Shown here one piece after another: positions 12,106 through 21,340 of a stretch of 64,000 bases of DNA (position 1 is its first letter; every line of letters begins with the position of its first letter). Below the pieces are notes generated by a model. The model was given only the letters and a program-made list of their open reading frames with translations. It made no database searches and had not been told where the DNA came from. The position numbers were made by a program, and so were the translations under genes. The stretch comes from Anniella stebbinsi (lineage: Eukaryota > Chordata > Lepidosauria > Squamata > Anniellidae): the NCBI GenBank assembly GCA_029215795.1, contig JARDYH010000001.1, forward strand, positions 190,471,654 to 190,535,653. Reading direction: 5' to 3'.

Positions 12106-12297
12106 ATGGAAACTAGGGGTGGGCACCAGATCGGGTCCGATCCACGATCCGGACCCAATCCGGGGGAAATCAGATACAATTATCCAATTTCCGATCCCCG
12201 CATCTGGATCATCCAATCTGATCCGAACCGGTCCGGAAGGACCCGATCTGGTTCGGATAAAATCGGAGGATCGGACCTCATCCCACCCCTTGTGCTC

Positions 12298-12351
12298 CTT
12301 ACCTGCTGGGGCCGTCTGTTGTGGAGGGAAGCGGATGCCCCAGCAGGTAAG
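12298..12351. repeat. Mini-module in M1, bounded by outward donor-like words
   Basis: The left edge is CTTACCTG (12298-12305), the complement of CAGGTAAG on the minus strand. The right edge is CAGGTAAG (12344-12351). The 54-bp unit is an imperfect palindrome (CTGCTGGGGCC and GATGCCCCAGCAG). It looks like an internally deleted copy of the full module beside it. Confidence 0.75.
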
Positions 12352-12375
12352 GAGGGAGGCAGGAGGGGCCCCCAA

Positions 12376-12544
12376 CTTACCTGCCAGGGTGGCCGCTTCC
12401 CTCCGGTGCGTGGATCTACTGAGAAGCAGGCTTTGCAGCCTGCCTCTCAGTAGCGTGCCTGACACGCTACTGAGAGGCAACCCGCGAAGCCTGTTTCTCA
12501 GTAGATCTGCGCACCGGAGGGAAGTGGATGCCCCAGCAGGTAAG
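12376..12544. repeat. Palindromic cargo module in M1, unit 1
   Basis: It is bounded by CTTACCTG (12376-12383) and CAGGTAAG (12537-12544). The arms pair through GGCCGCTTCCCTCCGGTGCG and CGCACCGGAGGGAAGTGG. Inside each arm a smaller hairpin is made from ATCTACTGAGAAGCAGGC and GCCTGCCTCTCAGTAG, so the unit could form a branched cruciform. The centre (GCGTGCCTGACACGC) lacks the CRE word present in the M2 and M3 versions. Confidence 0.85.
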
Positions 12545-12561
12545 GAGCGCGAGGGAGGGTG

Positions 12562-12769
12562 CTTACCTGCCAGGGTGCCCACTACCGTCTGCTGCCACCC
12601 GCTGGTCGAATCTACAGAGAAACAGGCTTTACGGCCTGGTTCTTAGTAGAGCGCCAGGTGATGATGTCATCATCAGGCACGCTACTGAGAACTGGGCTGC
12701 AAAGCCTGTTTCTCAGTAGATTGGACCAGTGGACGGCAGCGGACGGCAGTGGGCACTCCGGCAGGTAAG
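12562..12769. repeat. Palindromic cargo module in M1, unit 2
   Basis: It is bounded by CTTACCTG (12562-12569) and CAGGTAAG (12762-12769). The centre is GGTGATGATGTCATCATC, a decayed form of the TGACGTCA-centred palindrome in M2 and M3 (one CpG has become TpG). The GAAACAGGC/GCCTGTTTCTCAGTAGA hairpin words are retained. Confidence 0.82.
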
Positions 12770-12833
12770 GAGCGCGAGTGAGGGAGAAGGACAGGGAGGG
12801 GGTGAGTTAGGCTCCAATCACCTGTCCACATGT

Positions 12834-12896
12834 TTTTGCCATAGGCTTACATTGGGGGAAAGCTTTCTTTCCCCCAATGTAAGCCTATGGCGAAAA
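12834..12896. repeat. Near-perfect hairpin inside M1
   Basis: TTTTGCCATAGGCTTACATT followed by GGGGGAAAG is repeated in inverse, ending AATGTAAGCCTATGGCGAAAA. Arms of about 30 bp have one mismatch and almost no loop. Confidence 0.85.
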
Positions 12897-13164
12897 CAGC
12901 TAAAATGGAGTCCGATCTGAAAAGTGGACGTCCGATTTTTGGATCGGAATTGGGTCCGAACCGACCCCGGTGATCTGATCCGATCCAATGCCTCAGTTCC
13001 AGTTCCAATCCCGGTTCTGGTCCAATCCGGGGGGGGCCATGCACATCCCTAATGGAAACTATTACAATTTAATCATTCTCTTGAAATTCTGTAGCACAGG
13101 CCTGTATGTGCATTCCATGTTACATTTCAGTCCATGATTACATACCAGGGCTAAGCCAAATGCT

Positions 13165-13445
13165 ATCCAGCAAAAAGGTTTGGTGCCCAAAAAGGAGAGA
13201 CTTGGTTAGAAGGCTTTAAAAGGGAACTAAACAAATTCATGGCGGGTAAAGCTATCAGCTAGCGTGATGGCTACATACCACATCCAGAGTCAGGGACAGC
13301 ATGTGAATACTAGTTGCTGGGAAACACAAGTGGGAGGGTGCTATTTTTCTCATGCCCTGCTTGTTTGTGGGCATCCTGTAGGCACTCTGGGAACAGAATG
13401 AACAGGATAGGCCCTTGGTCTGATCTAGCCAGGCTCTTCTTGGGT
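13165..13445 (+). mobile_element. CR1-like LINE 3' untranslated end (TTCTTATG-type family)
   Basis: It contains the run GGCTTTAAAAGGGAACTAAACAAATTCATGG, the segment around ATCCTGTAGGCACTCTGGGAACAG, and CTTGGTCTGATCTAGCC near the end. The same family appears at 46230-46612, as a short piece at 41445-41508, and inverted at 62774-63002. No protein-coding part remains. Confidence 0.7.
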
Positions 13446-13890
13446 ACTGCTTAAAAGTTTTCCCAAAGTCCTCTATGAAGGATCATGTTCAGTGTGGAAT
13501 CCCACAAAAAAATTATACACTTTAATAGGCTGCCACCACATCAGTAATAAACTAGGTCTCATTACAAACTCTTGCACAGATTTATATTAATAAAAAGTAA
13601 AATAGAATCTATTTTAGGAAATTAGAGTTTACATGGCATTACATTGAAAAAGCAAGTAAATTGTTTATGTGCCTGTTGTCTGGTTGAATGAGTGTAAGTC
13701 CTTGGTTAATTAAAAAAAATCCTTTTATTCACCCACCACAAAGAAAGAGTAACACATGCCTTTTTCAGAACAGAAGACACGTAAAGAAACAGACCATTAC
13801 CTGGTCTCAAGTGCATTCACATTCAAGTGAATCCAGGAGCTCTCTTTACTATGTCTATGCACATAACAACTAGGCTGTCATGGTTTATTT
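13446..13890. other. No recognisable gene or repeat
   Basis: AT-rich unique DNA without supportable features. Confidence 0.35.
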
Positions 13891-13894
13891 AACC

Positions 13895-14185
13895 CACAAT
13901 GAGCACTGGTGCCTATGAGAGCAACCCCTGCTTGGGGTTTATTGTGTCCTGCAAGGTTATGCAAGGTTATGCGAGAGTTAAACAACCCTAGAATAACTCT
14001 AAAACAGACCATAAATTATAGGAGTGTTGTTTAATCCTCGCATAATCCATGCTCACTAGGTTCACACAAGACGACAACCCTCGACTAGTGGTTGCATGTT
14101 CAAAATGTGTTGTTGTGCACCACAGCCTGACTATTGGGTTCAATAACCCATGTTGGGCTGTCGTGTCATGCAAACAGCCCTAACT
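13895..14185. mobile_element. Probable palindromic MITE (hairpin words, ends uncertain)
   Basis: The part GGTTTATTTAACCCACAATGAGCA on the left pairs loosely with TAACCCATGTTGGGCTGTCGTGTCATGCAAACAGCCC on the right. Several TTATGCGAG/CTCGCATAA words in the middle are inverted. The GGGCTGTTTGCATGACAC end resembles those at 36458 and 43595. The target duplication is not clear. Confidence 0.45.
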
Positions 14186-14605
14186 GCTTCCATATCTCAT
14201 GTTCAGTTCCTTATGGAACATCAGAGGCTCTATGTCCAGAACTTTCTTTGCTTCTTGATATTTCAGTGCAGTCTACTTACCAACAGTTGCACACTATGTA
14301 TTTTAACTCATAACTCATTTTAACTCTGAATTCATCATTTTTCAGTGGCTGCTTTGCCTATTCAGTGAACATCTCTCTCAGATCCATATACCCTTCCAAG
14401 CAATTTCCCCATACGAAAAGTCTGAGAGCAGAGACCATGCTTTAGAAACTAAATTATAAAACAAGATAGCTCCTAAAGTTGCAAATAAAATAAAAATAAA
14501 AATGGAGGGGGCACCAAATAAGCCCCAATAAATAACATTTATATGTACATACTTGCATGCATCCTTGCTGGACAAGTGACTGTTTTAAGATTTTACATTA
14601 TGTTT
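14186..14605. other. No recognisable gene or repeat
   Basis: Unique AT-rich DNA. Nothing supportable. Confidence 0.35.
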
Positions 14606-14704
14606 ATTATATTTGCGCATTTCATTTAGTCTTGATCTTTATTTTGTGAATACCTAGAGAGCTTTGGCTACTGGGCAGTATGGAAATGCAGTTAATAAAT
14701 AAAT
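14606..14704 (+). mobile_element. LINE 3' tail (L2/CR1-superfamily type)
   Basis: It reads GTGAATACCTAGAGAGCTTTGGCTACTGGGCAGTATGGAAATG and ends in (TAAA)n. The same tail is inverted at 17162-17216 and 31668-31745 (ATACCGCC...AAGCTCTCTGGG). It is a short 5'-truncated copy. Confidence 0.75.
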
Positions 14705-16180
14705 ATTGTTTCCTTCAGGCAAATGTGCATGTCCTGGTTTAGGTTAAGTATCTTAATGATGATATCTGCCTTCCCAAATCATCACTTTACTAAAATATAA
14801 GAACTAGACATGTTTTTCTGCCAAGTTCTCCATCAAAAAAGTCCTTGTTTATCCTAGAAGATTTTGGCAGATGGAAATGACAGCATCTGACTACTCATCA
14901 CTACTATTTTTATGTCTTTGAGTAGCCATGTCTTCAATCACAAAATACCTCCAGATGGGATGCTCATTAAAGCAAACCGGGCTGGGAGTGTAATTCCCCA
15001 TTTTACAAGTTTGCCATGATAACCTGGACTCACCAAGCCAAAAAGAAACTGTGTTGAAATCTAACTCCCACTGAAGGCAGCAGAAGTCTTTCCAGTAATT
15101 TCTATCTGATAGGAAATGAGTCAGATCTCATAATACAAGCTTTCTTCTACTCTAGTAAGCCTTATGAACCTCTCTGCATGGAAATTTGCACTTCTTCATC
15201 CAAGCCCATCTCGCTTAGGCCATTGCAGGGAGTGTCTCCAATTCAGTCCCAACTAATATAAACATAAAGTCAGTGCAGCTTTTGTAGTTCTTCATTGCAT
15301 CATTTAGTTTGAAATGGATTGGATGGAAAGTTCAAAACTCTAATTATAGTTTCCCAGCATGTTACTATTTAGCAGAAATAACTTATTCCTGAAGGACCTC
15401 TAGCACTTTCCACTTGATGCCATACATTCACAAATTTAATTTGCTGTAAGTATTGCTGATTTGTGTAATCTATTGCATTTCTCACCAGCCTAAAGACCTC
15501 AAGGCAAGTTTCTAGTCCTCATATCTAAGGAGAAAATATTGAGAAAATCAAGGTCCAGAAACCAGAGATGATCTAGATTGAGTTTCCAGAAACTGAGGGT
15601 GAAAAAAGCCTTTTCACTCTTCGTGTCTCCCTATTTTCAGCAGTATATCTCCAGATTCATGCTTGGTATCCACAAATAACTGAAGATGACATTTTACCCA
15701 CTTGGATGTAAGCCTATCTACATGTTGAAGAGCACTGTGTAGATGAAACTAAACTCCAAAGTTCAGATGCAAAACCATCCTTGGGAATGCTTCAAAATTT
15801 ATAGTTCTATAGGATAATTCATGTATTTTTGCCAGCATGTAACACGCTCAGCCAGCAAAGTGAAAAGTCAGTGGCATGTAGGAGAAAGTGTTGCATCTGG
15901 ATGTGGGAAGCAGAACTTCAAATCCTTACTCAGCCATAAATCTCACTGGGTGGCCCTGGGCACCCATTGGATTATTATGACAATAAATGAAGCCTGTGAT
16001 ATAAAGTATTTTGCACAGTGAAAACCTCTATAGAATTGTTATCACTCATAAAATATCATTTGATCTATAGACATTTCACAGTGTCCCCCCTTCTGTCTAT
16101 GAAACCATGCAAAGCCAGAAGTTATAAACTTGTTGCTTAACTGGGGGGGGGGGGGAGAGGAGGAAATCTCACCCTTCTTT
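14705..16180. other. No recognised gene
   Basis: This is one of the longer repeat-poor stretches. No open frame or signal stands out, and I can assign nothing to it. Confidence 0.4.
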
Positions 16181-16332
16181 TCTATCTACACTACTGCTTT
16201 AAAATGGTTTAAAATGGTTTAAAATGGTTTATAACAGTAGTGACAACTGTTGTGGGCCAGGGCACACTCCATATACAGTTTTCAAAACGTTTTCAAAGTG
16301 TTGTATCTGGCTTGGTGTACTGTAGATAGGCT
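16181..16332. mobile_element. Possible small MITE with a triplicated AAAATGGTTT word
   Basis: CTATCTACACTACTGC on the left faces GTACTGTAGATAGG on the right as inverted ends. Inside, the unit TTTAAAATGGTTTA-type repeats three times in direct tandem at 16198-16231. A G-run precedes it at 16143-16154. The family is not assigned. Confidence 0.4.
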
Positions 16333-16565
16333 CTGAGTCTCCATCCCCACCCCCAACAAAAGACAAAAGCATCCTGCTTAGTTAAGATTGCTGCATTTGC
16401 TCAGATTGACCAGTAATGGTGAAGCCATTGAGTATCAACTGAAACACCCATCTCAGGAGTCAGTGTTCTTCCTGGTAAATGCATGAAAACGTGAATGGCA
16501 TGACTTGCAAACCTAAAATAAAACCTCAATTCACCTATTATAACTTCAGAGCGGAATGTTGTAAA

Positions 16566-17104
16566 AAAGGGATGGGCAGATCTGGATCTATTGGTAGATA
16601 TCCTGATGATTTGCAGTGTATTGGCAAGAATTTATGGCTTGCAGCAACATTATACTTGCCTAAATTATACAACTGAAATGAAGAAAAACTGGGGTAACCT
16701 GGATTTTTGTATGGAAGGGCTGGGAGTTCCATTATTATTATTATTATTAATAATAATAATTATTATTGCATTTATATCCCTCCTTTTTTCCTCCAAGGAA
16801 CCCTAAGCGGCATACATAATCCTCCTCTCCATTATATCCTCACAACAACAACCCTGTGAGGTAGGATGGGCTGAGAGTCTGTGACTGGCCCAAAATCACC
16901 CAGTGAGTTTCCATGGCCGAGTGGGGACTAGAACCCGGATCTCTGACTCCCAGTCCAGCACTTCAATTCAAATTCAAATGCCTGACTCAGAATTCTGTAA
17001 TTCTAAATTTATGTCTTTTGCACCAGGCTCCGGTTGGTGTTTCTTGCTGTTCTAGTAAAAAAACAAAGTAGGTCCTGCAAGCCTGAAGTCTGCCCACCCC
17101 TGCT
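16566..17104. mobile_element. Possible hAT-type element with a SINE inside
   Basis: GGGATGGGCAGATCTGG at 16569 and GTCTGCCCACCCCTGC near 17088-17103 are inverted ends like the CAGGGGTGGGCA termini common among hAT-type MITEs. The SINE at 16728-16968 lies between them. I could not find a clean 8-bp duplication, so the outer element is tentative. Confidence 0.4.
16728..16968 (-). mobile_element. tRNA-derived SINE with L2-like tail
   Basis: On the plus strand a (TTA)n run is followed by TTATATCCCTCC, CTCCAAGGAACCC and CCTGTGAGGTAGGATGGGCTG, then AGAACCCGGATCTCTGACTC. Read on the minus strand this is a tRNA-like head with a B box (GGGTTCTAGTCC, complement of 16924-16935), a body, an L2-like tail and a TAA repeat. 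RNA polymerase III would have transcribed it from the minus strand. Confidence 0.75.
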
Positions 17105-17117
17105 TTTAAGTGTAAAT

Positions 17118-17118
17118 A

Positions 17119-17161
<43 letters not shown>

Positions 17162-17220
17162 TACATTTATATACCGCCCCATAGCCGAAGCTCTCTGGGT
17201 GGTTTACAAAAATTAAAAGT
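17118..17220 (-). mobile_element. LINE 3' tail with (TTA)n microsatellite
   Basis: A pure (TTA)n run at 17121-17162 leads into TTTATATACCGCCCCATAGC and AAGCTCTCTGGGTGG. This is the inverted form of the LINE tail at 14606. The microsatellite is the expanded 3' repeat of the insertion. Confidence 0.78.
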
Positions 17221-17865
17221 ACTATATAAATGTGAAGAGGAGGAGGCGGCATCCAAATAAGCACTCATACACAAGAATGGTTACACAAGAGAACTTCTGA
17301 CCCCCTTCCTGCCCTCTGTAGCTCCCTCTGACCCCCAAAACGGCTCCCTTGAGGGCTTCATCTTGACGACCACAGGAGGAAAATGCATTGCTCCTATTCT
17401 CCGCAGTATGGTGGTATCGGTTCTGCTCCTTCCGTGTTATACAGCAGAGTTAGCTGTCCCTAAAATCTGGACAAACGTACTTCCAGGTGGGGAGTGGGTG
17501 GAAGTAATAGCTCCCCCCTCCCCCCATGAAGCAAAAGCCCCTAGTTATCCAGGGCAGGGTCTGAAGGGAGAATATGCGCATTTGTGCTTTTATCCTTTCC
17601 TTTGCTGATGCACAACTGCGAATCTCCAGTTCATAAAAATAGAGATCTGCTGCGTTCCCTGACTGTTTGCTCTAATGGGGTGAAATGGGGGGGGGGGGGG
17701 AAAGGTGCTCTCCCTATTTGACTGAATGTGCTACAAAACTCCCCATGATTGGGACCCCCCCCTCTCCAGTATCAGGGGTCCTGATCGCAGGGAAGTTTAT
17801 AAGCGTTAGTCAAACGTTTTCTGAATCTCCCTTCAGACCTTCCCATGTTGGGGGTGCAGCCACCA
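17221..17865. other. No recognised gene
   Basis: Moderately GC-rich unique DNA between the LINE tail and M2. A G-run sits at 17687-17700. Open frames here match nothing I know. Confidence 0.35.
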
Positions 17866-18167
17866 TGCATGGGTAGGGTGACCAGATTTTGAGGATCAAA
17901 ATCCCGGAAACCCCCCCCGCCACCCCATCCACCCAAAACAACCCCCCCACCGCGCGCCCACGCCGCCCCGCCCCGCCCCGCCCCCCCGCTCGCATGCCTC
18001 GCGCCGCCGCCTGCCCCGCGCCGCCCTCCCCCACTGCGCCGCCCCCCCTGCGCCGTCCCCCTGCGCCACGCCGCCCCCCCTGCGCTCCTTACCGGCTGGG
18101 GCGTCCGCTTCCCTCCGGTGCTCGGAATCTATTGAGAAACAGGCTTCCTGGCCTGTCTCTCAGTAGT

Positions 18168-18197
18168 GCGCCGGGTGATGACGTCATCACCCGGCGC
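18168..18197. promoter_or_regulatory. Perfect palindrome centred on a CRE (TGACGTCA)
   Basis: The core TGACGTCA lies at 18179-18186. This is the consensus site for CREB/ATF bZIP factors. It is embedded in a 30-bp perfect palindrome whose middle reads GGGTGATGACGTCATCACCC. The motif is visible; binding in cells is inference. Confidence 0.6.
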
Positions 18198-18269
18198 GCT
18201 ACTGGGGGACAGGCCGCGAAGCCTGTTTCTCAGTAGATTCCGAGCACCGGAGGGAAGCGGACGCCCCAG

Positions 18270-18278
18270 CAGGTAAGT
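18270..18278 (+). promoter_or_regulatory. Splice-donor consensus at the module edge
   Basis: CAGGTAAGT pairs at all nine positions with the 5' end of U1 snRNA. It sits just outside the right arm of the module and would splice out of a transcript started inside it. Use in cells is not shown. Confidence 0.5.
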
Positions 18279-18375
18279 GCCTCATGCCACTGCCCGCCCT
18301 GCGCAGGCCGCCCTCCCCCCTGCGCCGCGCCCCCCCATGCCACTCGCGCCGCCCGCCCCCGCGCCGCCCGCCCCG

Positions 18376-18572
18376 CACTCCTTACCGGCTGGGGCGTCTG
18401 CTTCCCTCCGGTGCTCAGAATCTACTGAGAAACAGGCTTCCTGGCCTGTCTCTCAGTAGCGTGCCGAGTGATGACGTCATCACCCGGCGCGCTACTGAGG
18501 AACAGGCCGCGAAGCCTGTTTTTCAGTAGATTCCAAGCACCGGAGGGAAGTGGACGCCCCAGCAGGTAAGTG
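18376..18572. repeat. Palindromic cargo module in M2, unit 2
   Basis: A second copy in direct orientation, about 292 bp downstream of unit 1. The CRE core TGACGTCA is at 18472-18479 and the right-edge donor word CAGGTAAGT is at 18563-18571. One base in the left half-site (GCCGAGTG in place of GCCGGGTG) breaks the outer palindrome. The left edge is again CCTTACCGG. Confidence 0.88.
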
Positions 18573-18802
18573 CCTCGCGCCGCCAGCCTCCCGCCACCGC
18601 CGCGTGACCCCCCGCCGCCCCGGTTTGCCCCCGCCGCCCCCCGGTTGGCCTGGATCGCCCCAAGGCCATCTGGTCACCCTTTTGGGGGGCTAAATTTCTG
18701 GATTTGACCCCCAAAACAGTTTTTCCGCCCAGATGCGGATTTGCTCCCCATTTCCCGGGCATGTCGGGACAAATCCGGGCGGATGGTCACCCTATGCATG
18801 GG

Positions 18803-19364
18803 GACACTGGGGGCGGGGCCCTCTCCCCAGTGAATGGGCACACTCCATGCCATTAAGGCAATTACGCCTAAATAGGGCTTTAATGACTAGCTTAGAGCAG
18901 CATTCTATACCTATTTTTAGCTGGTTTGTCTTCAATATAGTTGTGTTCCTATATCTGTAAAGGAAGCTGTCTAGAAAATGTAGCAAGCAATTGGTAGGCA
19001 AGCAGAAATATTTCCAGCCCATAGATGCTCTTCTTACTTGACTGTTTGCTAATGCCCGAAACCTTCCTCTGAGCTTTGAGGTTTGTAAACATGACTTAAT
19101 GATGAGGTGCTAAAAATTACAAAAATGTGCCTTGCAATATCCACCCAAACAAGAACATTCCCTACTTTCTTTTCTTGTCTTTTTTCTTTCACTGCTTTGA
19201 GTTCATGAAATGCTGGTTGGCTAAAGCCCTTTGATGAATTGCATTCAGGCATCACAGCCTGGAAGTTACCAGACAGCCAGAAACCCACAAAGCATAAATA
19301 GGTGATTAGGAGATGGGGTGATGGTGACGGTGGTGGTAGTTTATTTCTGTCAGAACTCCTGCGA
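18803..19364. other. No recognised gene
   Basis: Unique DNA between M2 and the CR1 fragment. No coding signal is supportable. Confidence 0.35.
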
Positions 19365-20280
19365 GGATTAAGGTGCTATTGTGGGCTGCATTAATAGAAG
19401 TATAGTTTCCAAATCGCGCGAGGTACTGGTTCCCTTCTATTCAGCACTGGTTAGGCCCCATCTTGAGTATTGCGTCCAGTTCTGGGCACCACACTTCAAG
19501 AAGGATGCAGACAATCTGGAGCGTGTTCAGAAGAGGGCAACGAGGATGATTAAACAAAGCCCTGTGAGGAGAGACTGAAAGAACTAGGCATGAGAAGAGA
19601 AGATTGAGGGGAGACATGGTAACACTCTTCAAATATTTGAAAGGTTGTCACACAGAGGAGGGCCAGGATCTCTTCTCAATCAACCCAGAATGCAGGACAC
19701 GGAATAATGGGCTCAAGTTACAGGAAGCCAGATTCCGGCTGGACATCAGGAAAAACTTCCTGACTGTTAGAGCAGTATGACAATGGAACCAATTACCTAG
19801 GGAGGTTGTGGGCTCTCCCACACAGGAGGCATTCAAGAGGCAGCTGGACAGCCATCTGTCAGGGATGCTTTAAGGTGGATTCCTGCACTGAGAAGGGGGT
19901 TGGACCCAATGGCCTTATAGGCCCCTTCCAACTCTACTAGGCTGACCATATGAAAAGGAGGACAGGGCTCATGTAACTTTAACAGTTGTAGAGAAAAGGG
20001 AATTTCAGCCAGTGCCATATGTATGCAATTAGTTCCTGGTGAAATTCCCTCTTCATCACAACAGTTAATGTTGCAGGGGCCCTGCCTTCTTTTGTATATG
20101 GTCACTCTAATATAGTGCCTGCAACTTTAACTGTTGTGATGAAGAGGGAATTTCACCAGGGACTAATTGCATACAAATGACACTGGCTGAAATTCCCTTT
20201 TCTCTACAACAGTTAAAGTTACATGAGCCCTGTCCTCCTTTTCATATGGTCAGCCTAAACTCTACTATTCTATGATTCTT
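19365..20280 (+). mobile_element. CR1 LINE 3' fragment (ORF2 C-terminus plus 3' end), split by a foldback MITE
   Basis: CR1 ORF2 encodes the endonuclease and reverse transcriptase of a non-LTR retrotransposon. Only the very C-terminal part remains. A frame at 19381-19578 reads [20 protein letters not shown], then [17 protein letters not shown] and [12 protein letters not shown], which is the CR1 motif downstream of the polymerase core. A deletion after the RMI segment breaks the frame, and the remainder (to 19870) survives only as shifted pieces. The 3' end is cut at 19937 by foldback copy C and resumes at 20258, ending in ATTCTATGATTCTT. It is dead, 5'-truncated, and older than the MITE inside it. 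Confidence 0.92.
19930..20265. mobile_element. Foldback hAT-type MITE, copy C, inside CR1 (element 19938-20257)
   Basis: The ends are TAGGCTGACCATATG and CATATGGTCAGCCTA. A perfect 8-bp target duplication, AACTCTAC, lies at 19930-19937 and 20258-20265. Because the target is the known CR1 3' end, the insertion boundaries can be read exactly: removing the 320-bp element and one duplication restores the normal CR1 tail order. Confidence 0.95.
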
Positions 20281-21340
20281 TAAGTTGAGTGCAGGACTGG
20301 TAAAAGGCATTTCCATCACATGGTTAACATGAATTTACAGGGAGGTTAAAATGAATTCTAAGACACAGAGAAGACACCATACAGACCCTACCTACAGCTT
20401 TGCGGTGCTATTAAAGGCAACACCTTCTGACTGTATAAGCATTTGTCTGCATTGGTTTGGAATGGGAAGCCTAAAAAAGAGCTCACTGCCTCAAGGCTTC
20501 CCTTCTCAGTAAACAACTTCCTGCTGGTTAACTATTGGCACATCTTAATTCAGGATGGAGAAAGTAGATGCAAAAAGCACCCATGAAATTGAGGAGAGTG
20601 AAAAAGCTGTGGGAAGATTCAGCACCCCCTGTGGCTGTTAAAATTTGGGTCTTATGTTCTTAGGCAAGAATGCACAGTCAGGATCACTTAACACAGATGG
20701 CATAAGTCTCAAGTGTTCAATGGTCCTCAAGGGCAGAAATTAACTCACCTAATCTTGCATTTGTTAACCATTGCATGAACTAAAACTCAGTTCTTCTTCA
20801 AAATGTGCACTGCTCCAAATTTTGTAATGGAATTCTCCAATTTTTTAAAAAAAGCATACAAAAAACGTGTACATAAGCAGAAAGTGCAAACAAAAATGCA
20901 TATATTTATGAAAATAACATTATCAATGTTATAAAAACTCTCAAGGTTAAGAATGAACTTTGATTGGAAAAATTAGAGATGGAGAGAAGCCAAATCTGAC
21001 AGGTTCATCCATCCCTAGTCCTGAGTATGCACTCTTGCTTTATGCTTTTAAAATGCATTGGTGGCCCATGGGGAACCCCATTTTTAAGAAGACGATGTGC
21101 AGAGGGAGCCATTCCTGAGATCTCTGGCATCTGTCCCAGGGGAGCTGCAGAAGCCGATGCAGCCTGTACCACTGCCAGATACAGCTGAAAAGGTAAGTCC
21201 CCTGCTTATCCAGCTTCTGCATGTCAGCTTGCGTGATTCCACTTACTGCTTGTGACATTGTAGGTCAAGGTGATCCATAGGAACAGGATGTAAGGAAGTT
21301 CTTTCCAAGGTCTAAATACCCACGGAGAATTAGACACTAA
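20281..21340. other. No recognised gene
   Basis: AT-rich unique DNA. No family or coding signal is supportable. Confidence 0.35.

Larger units (their letters stand above)
12106..13059. mobile_element. Compound hAT-type element M1 with GC-rich palindromic cargo (element 12114-13051)
   Basis: The element begins TAGGGGTGGGCACC and ends GCACATCCCTA. It is flanked by a perfect 8-bp target duplication, ATGGAAAC, at 12106-12113 and 13052-13059, which is diagnostic for a hAT-type insertion. The subterminal parts are rich in GATCCG/CGGATC words in both orientations. The interior (12298-12769) holds three palindromic modules edged by splice-donor-like words, followed by a separate perfect hairpin at 12834-12896. 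No transposase is present. The same cargo is found in M2 (17874) and M3 (63007), whose ends are of a different type. Confidence 0.9.
18085..18279. repeat. Palindromic cargo module in M2, unit 1
   Basis: The left edge is CCTTACCGG (minus-strand donor-like) and the right edge is CAGGTAAGT (18270-18278). The outer arms are GGGGCGTCCGCTTCCCTCCG and its inverse. The inner hairpin words are TTGAGAAACAGGC and GCCTGTCTCTCAGTAG. A perfect 30-bp palindrome at 18168-18197 forms the exact centre. The module is a nested cruciform of about 195 bp. Confidence 0.88.
17866..18802. mobile_element. Compound hAT-type element M2 with CpG-rich cargo (element 17874-18794)
   Basis: The ends are TAGGGTGACCAGATTTTG and GGTCACCCTA. 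The flanks are a perfect 8-bp duplication, TGCATGGG, at 17866-17873 and 18795-18802. The first 14 bases are the same as in the foldback family (copies A, F, G), so the same hAT transposase may have moved both. The interior is extremely GC- and CpG-rich, with C-runs and CCGCCCC words. It carries the palindromic cargo module twice in direct tandem (about 18085-18279 and 18376-18572). No transposase gene is present. Confidence 0.92.
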
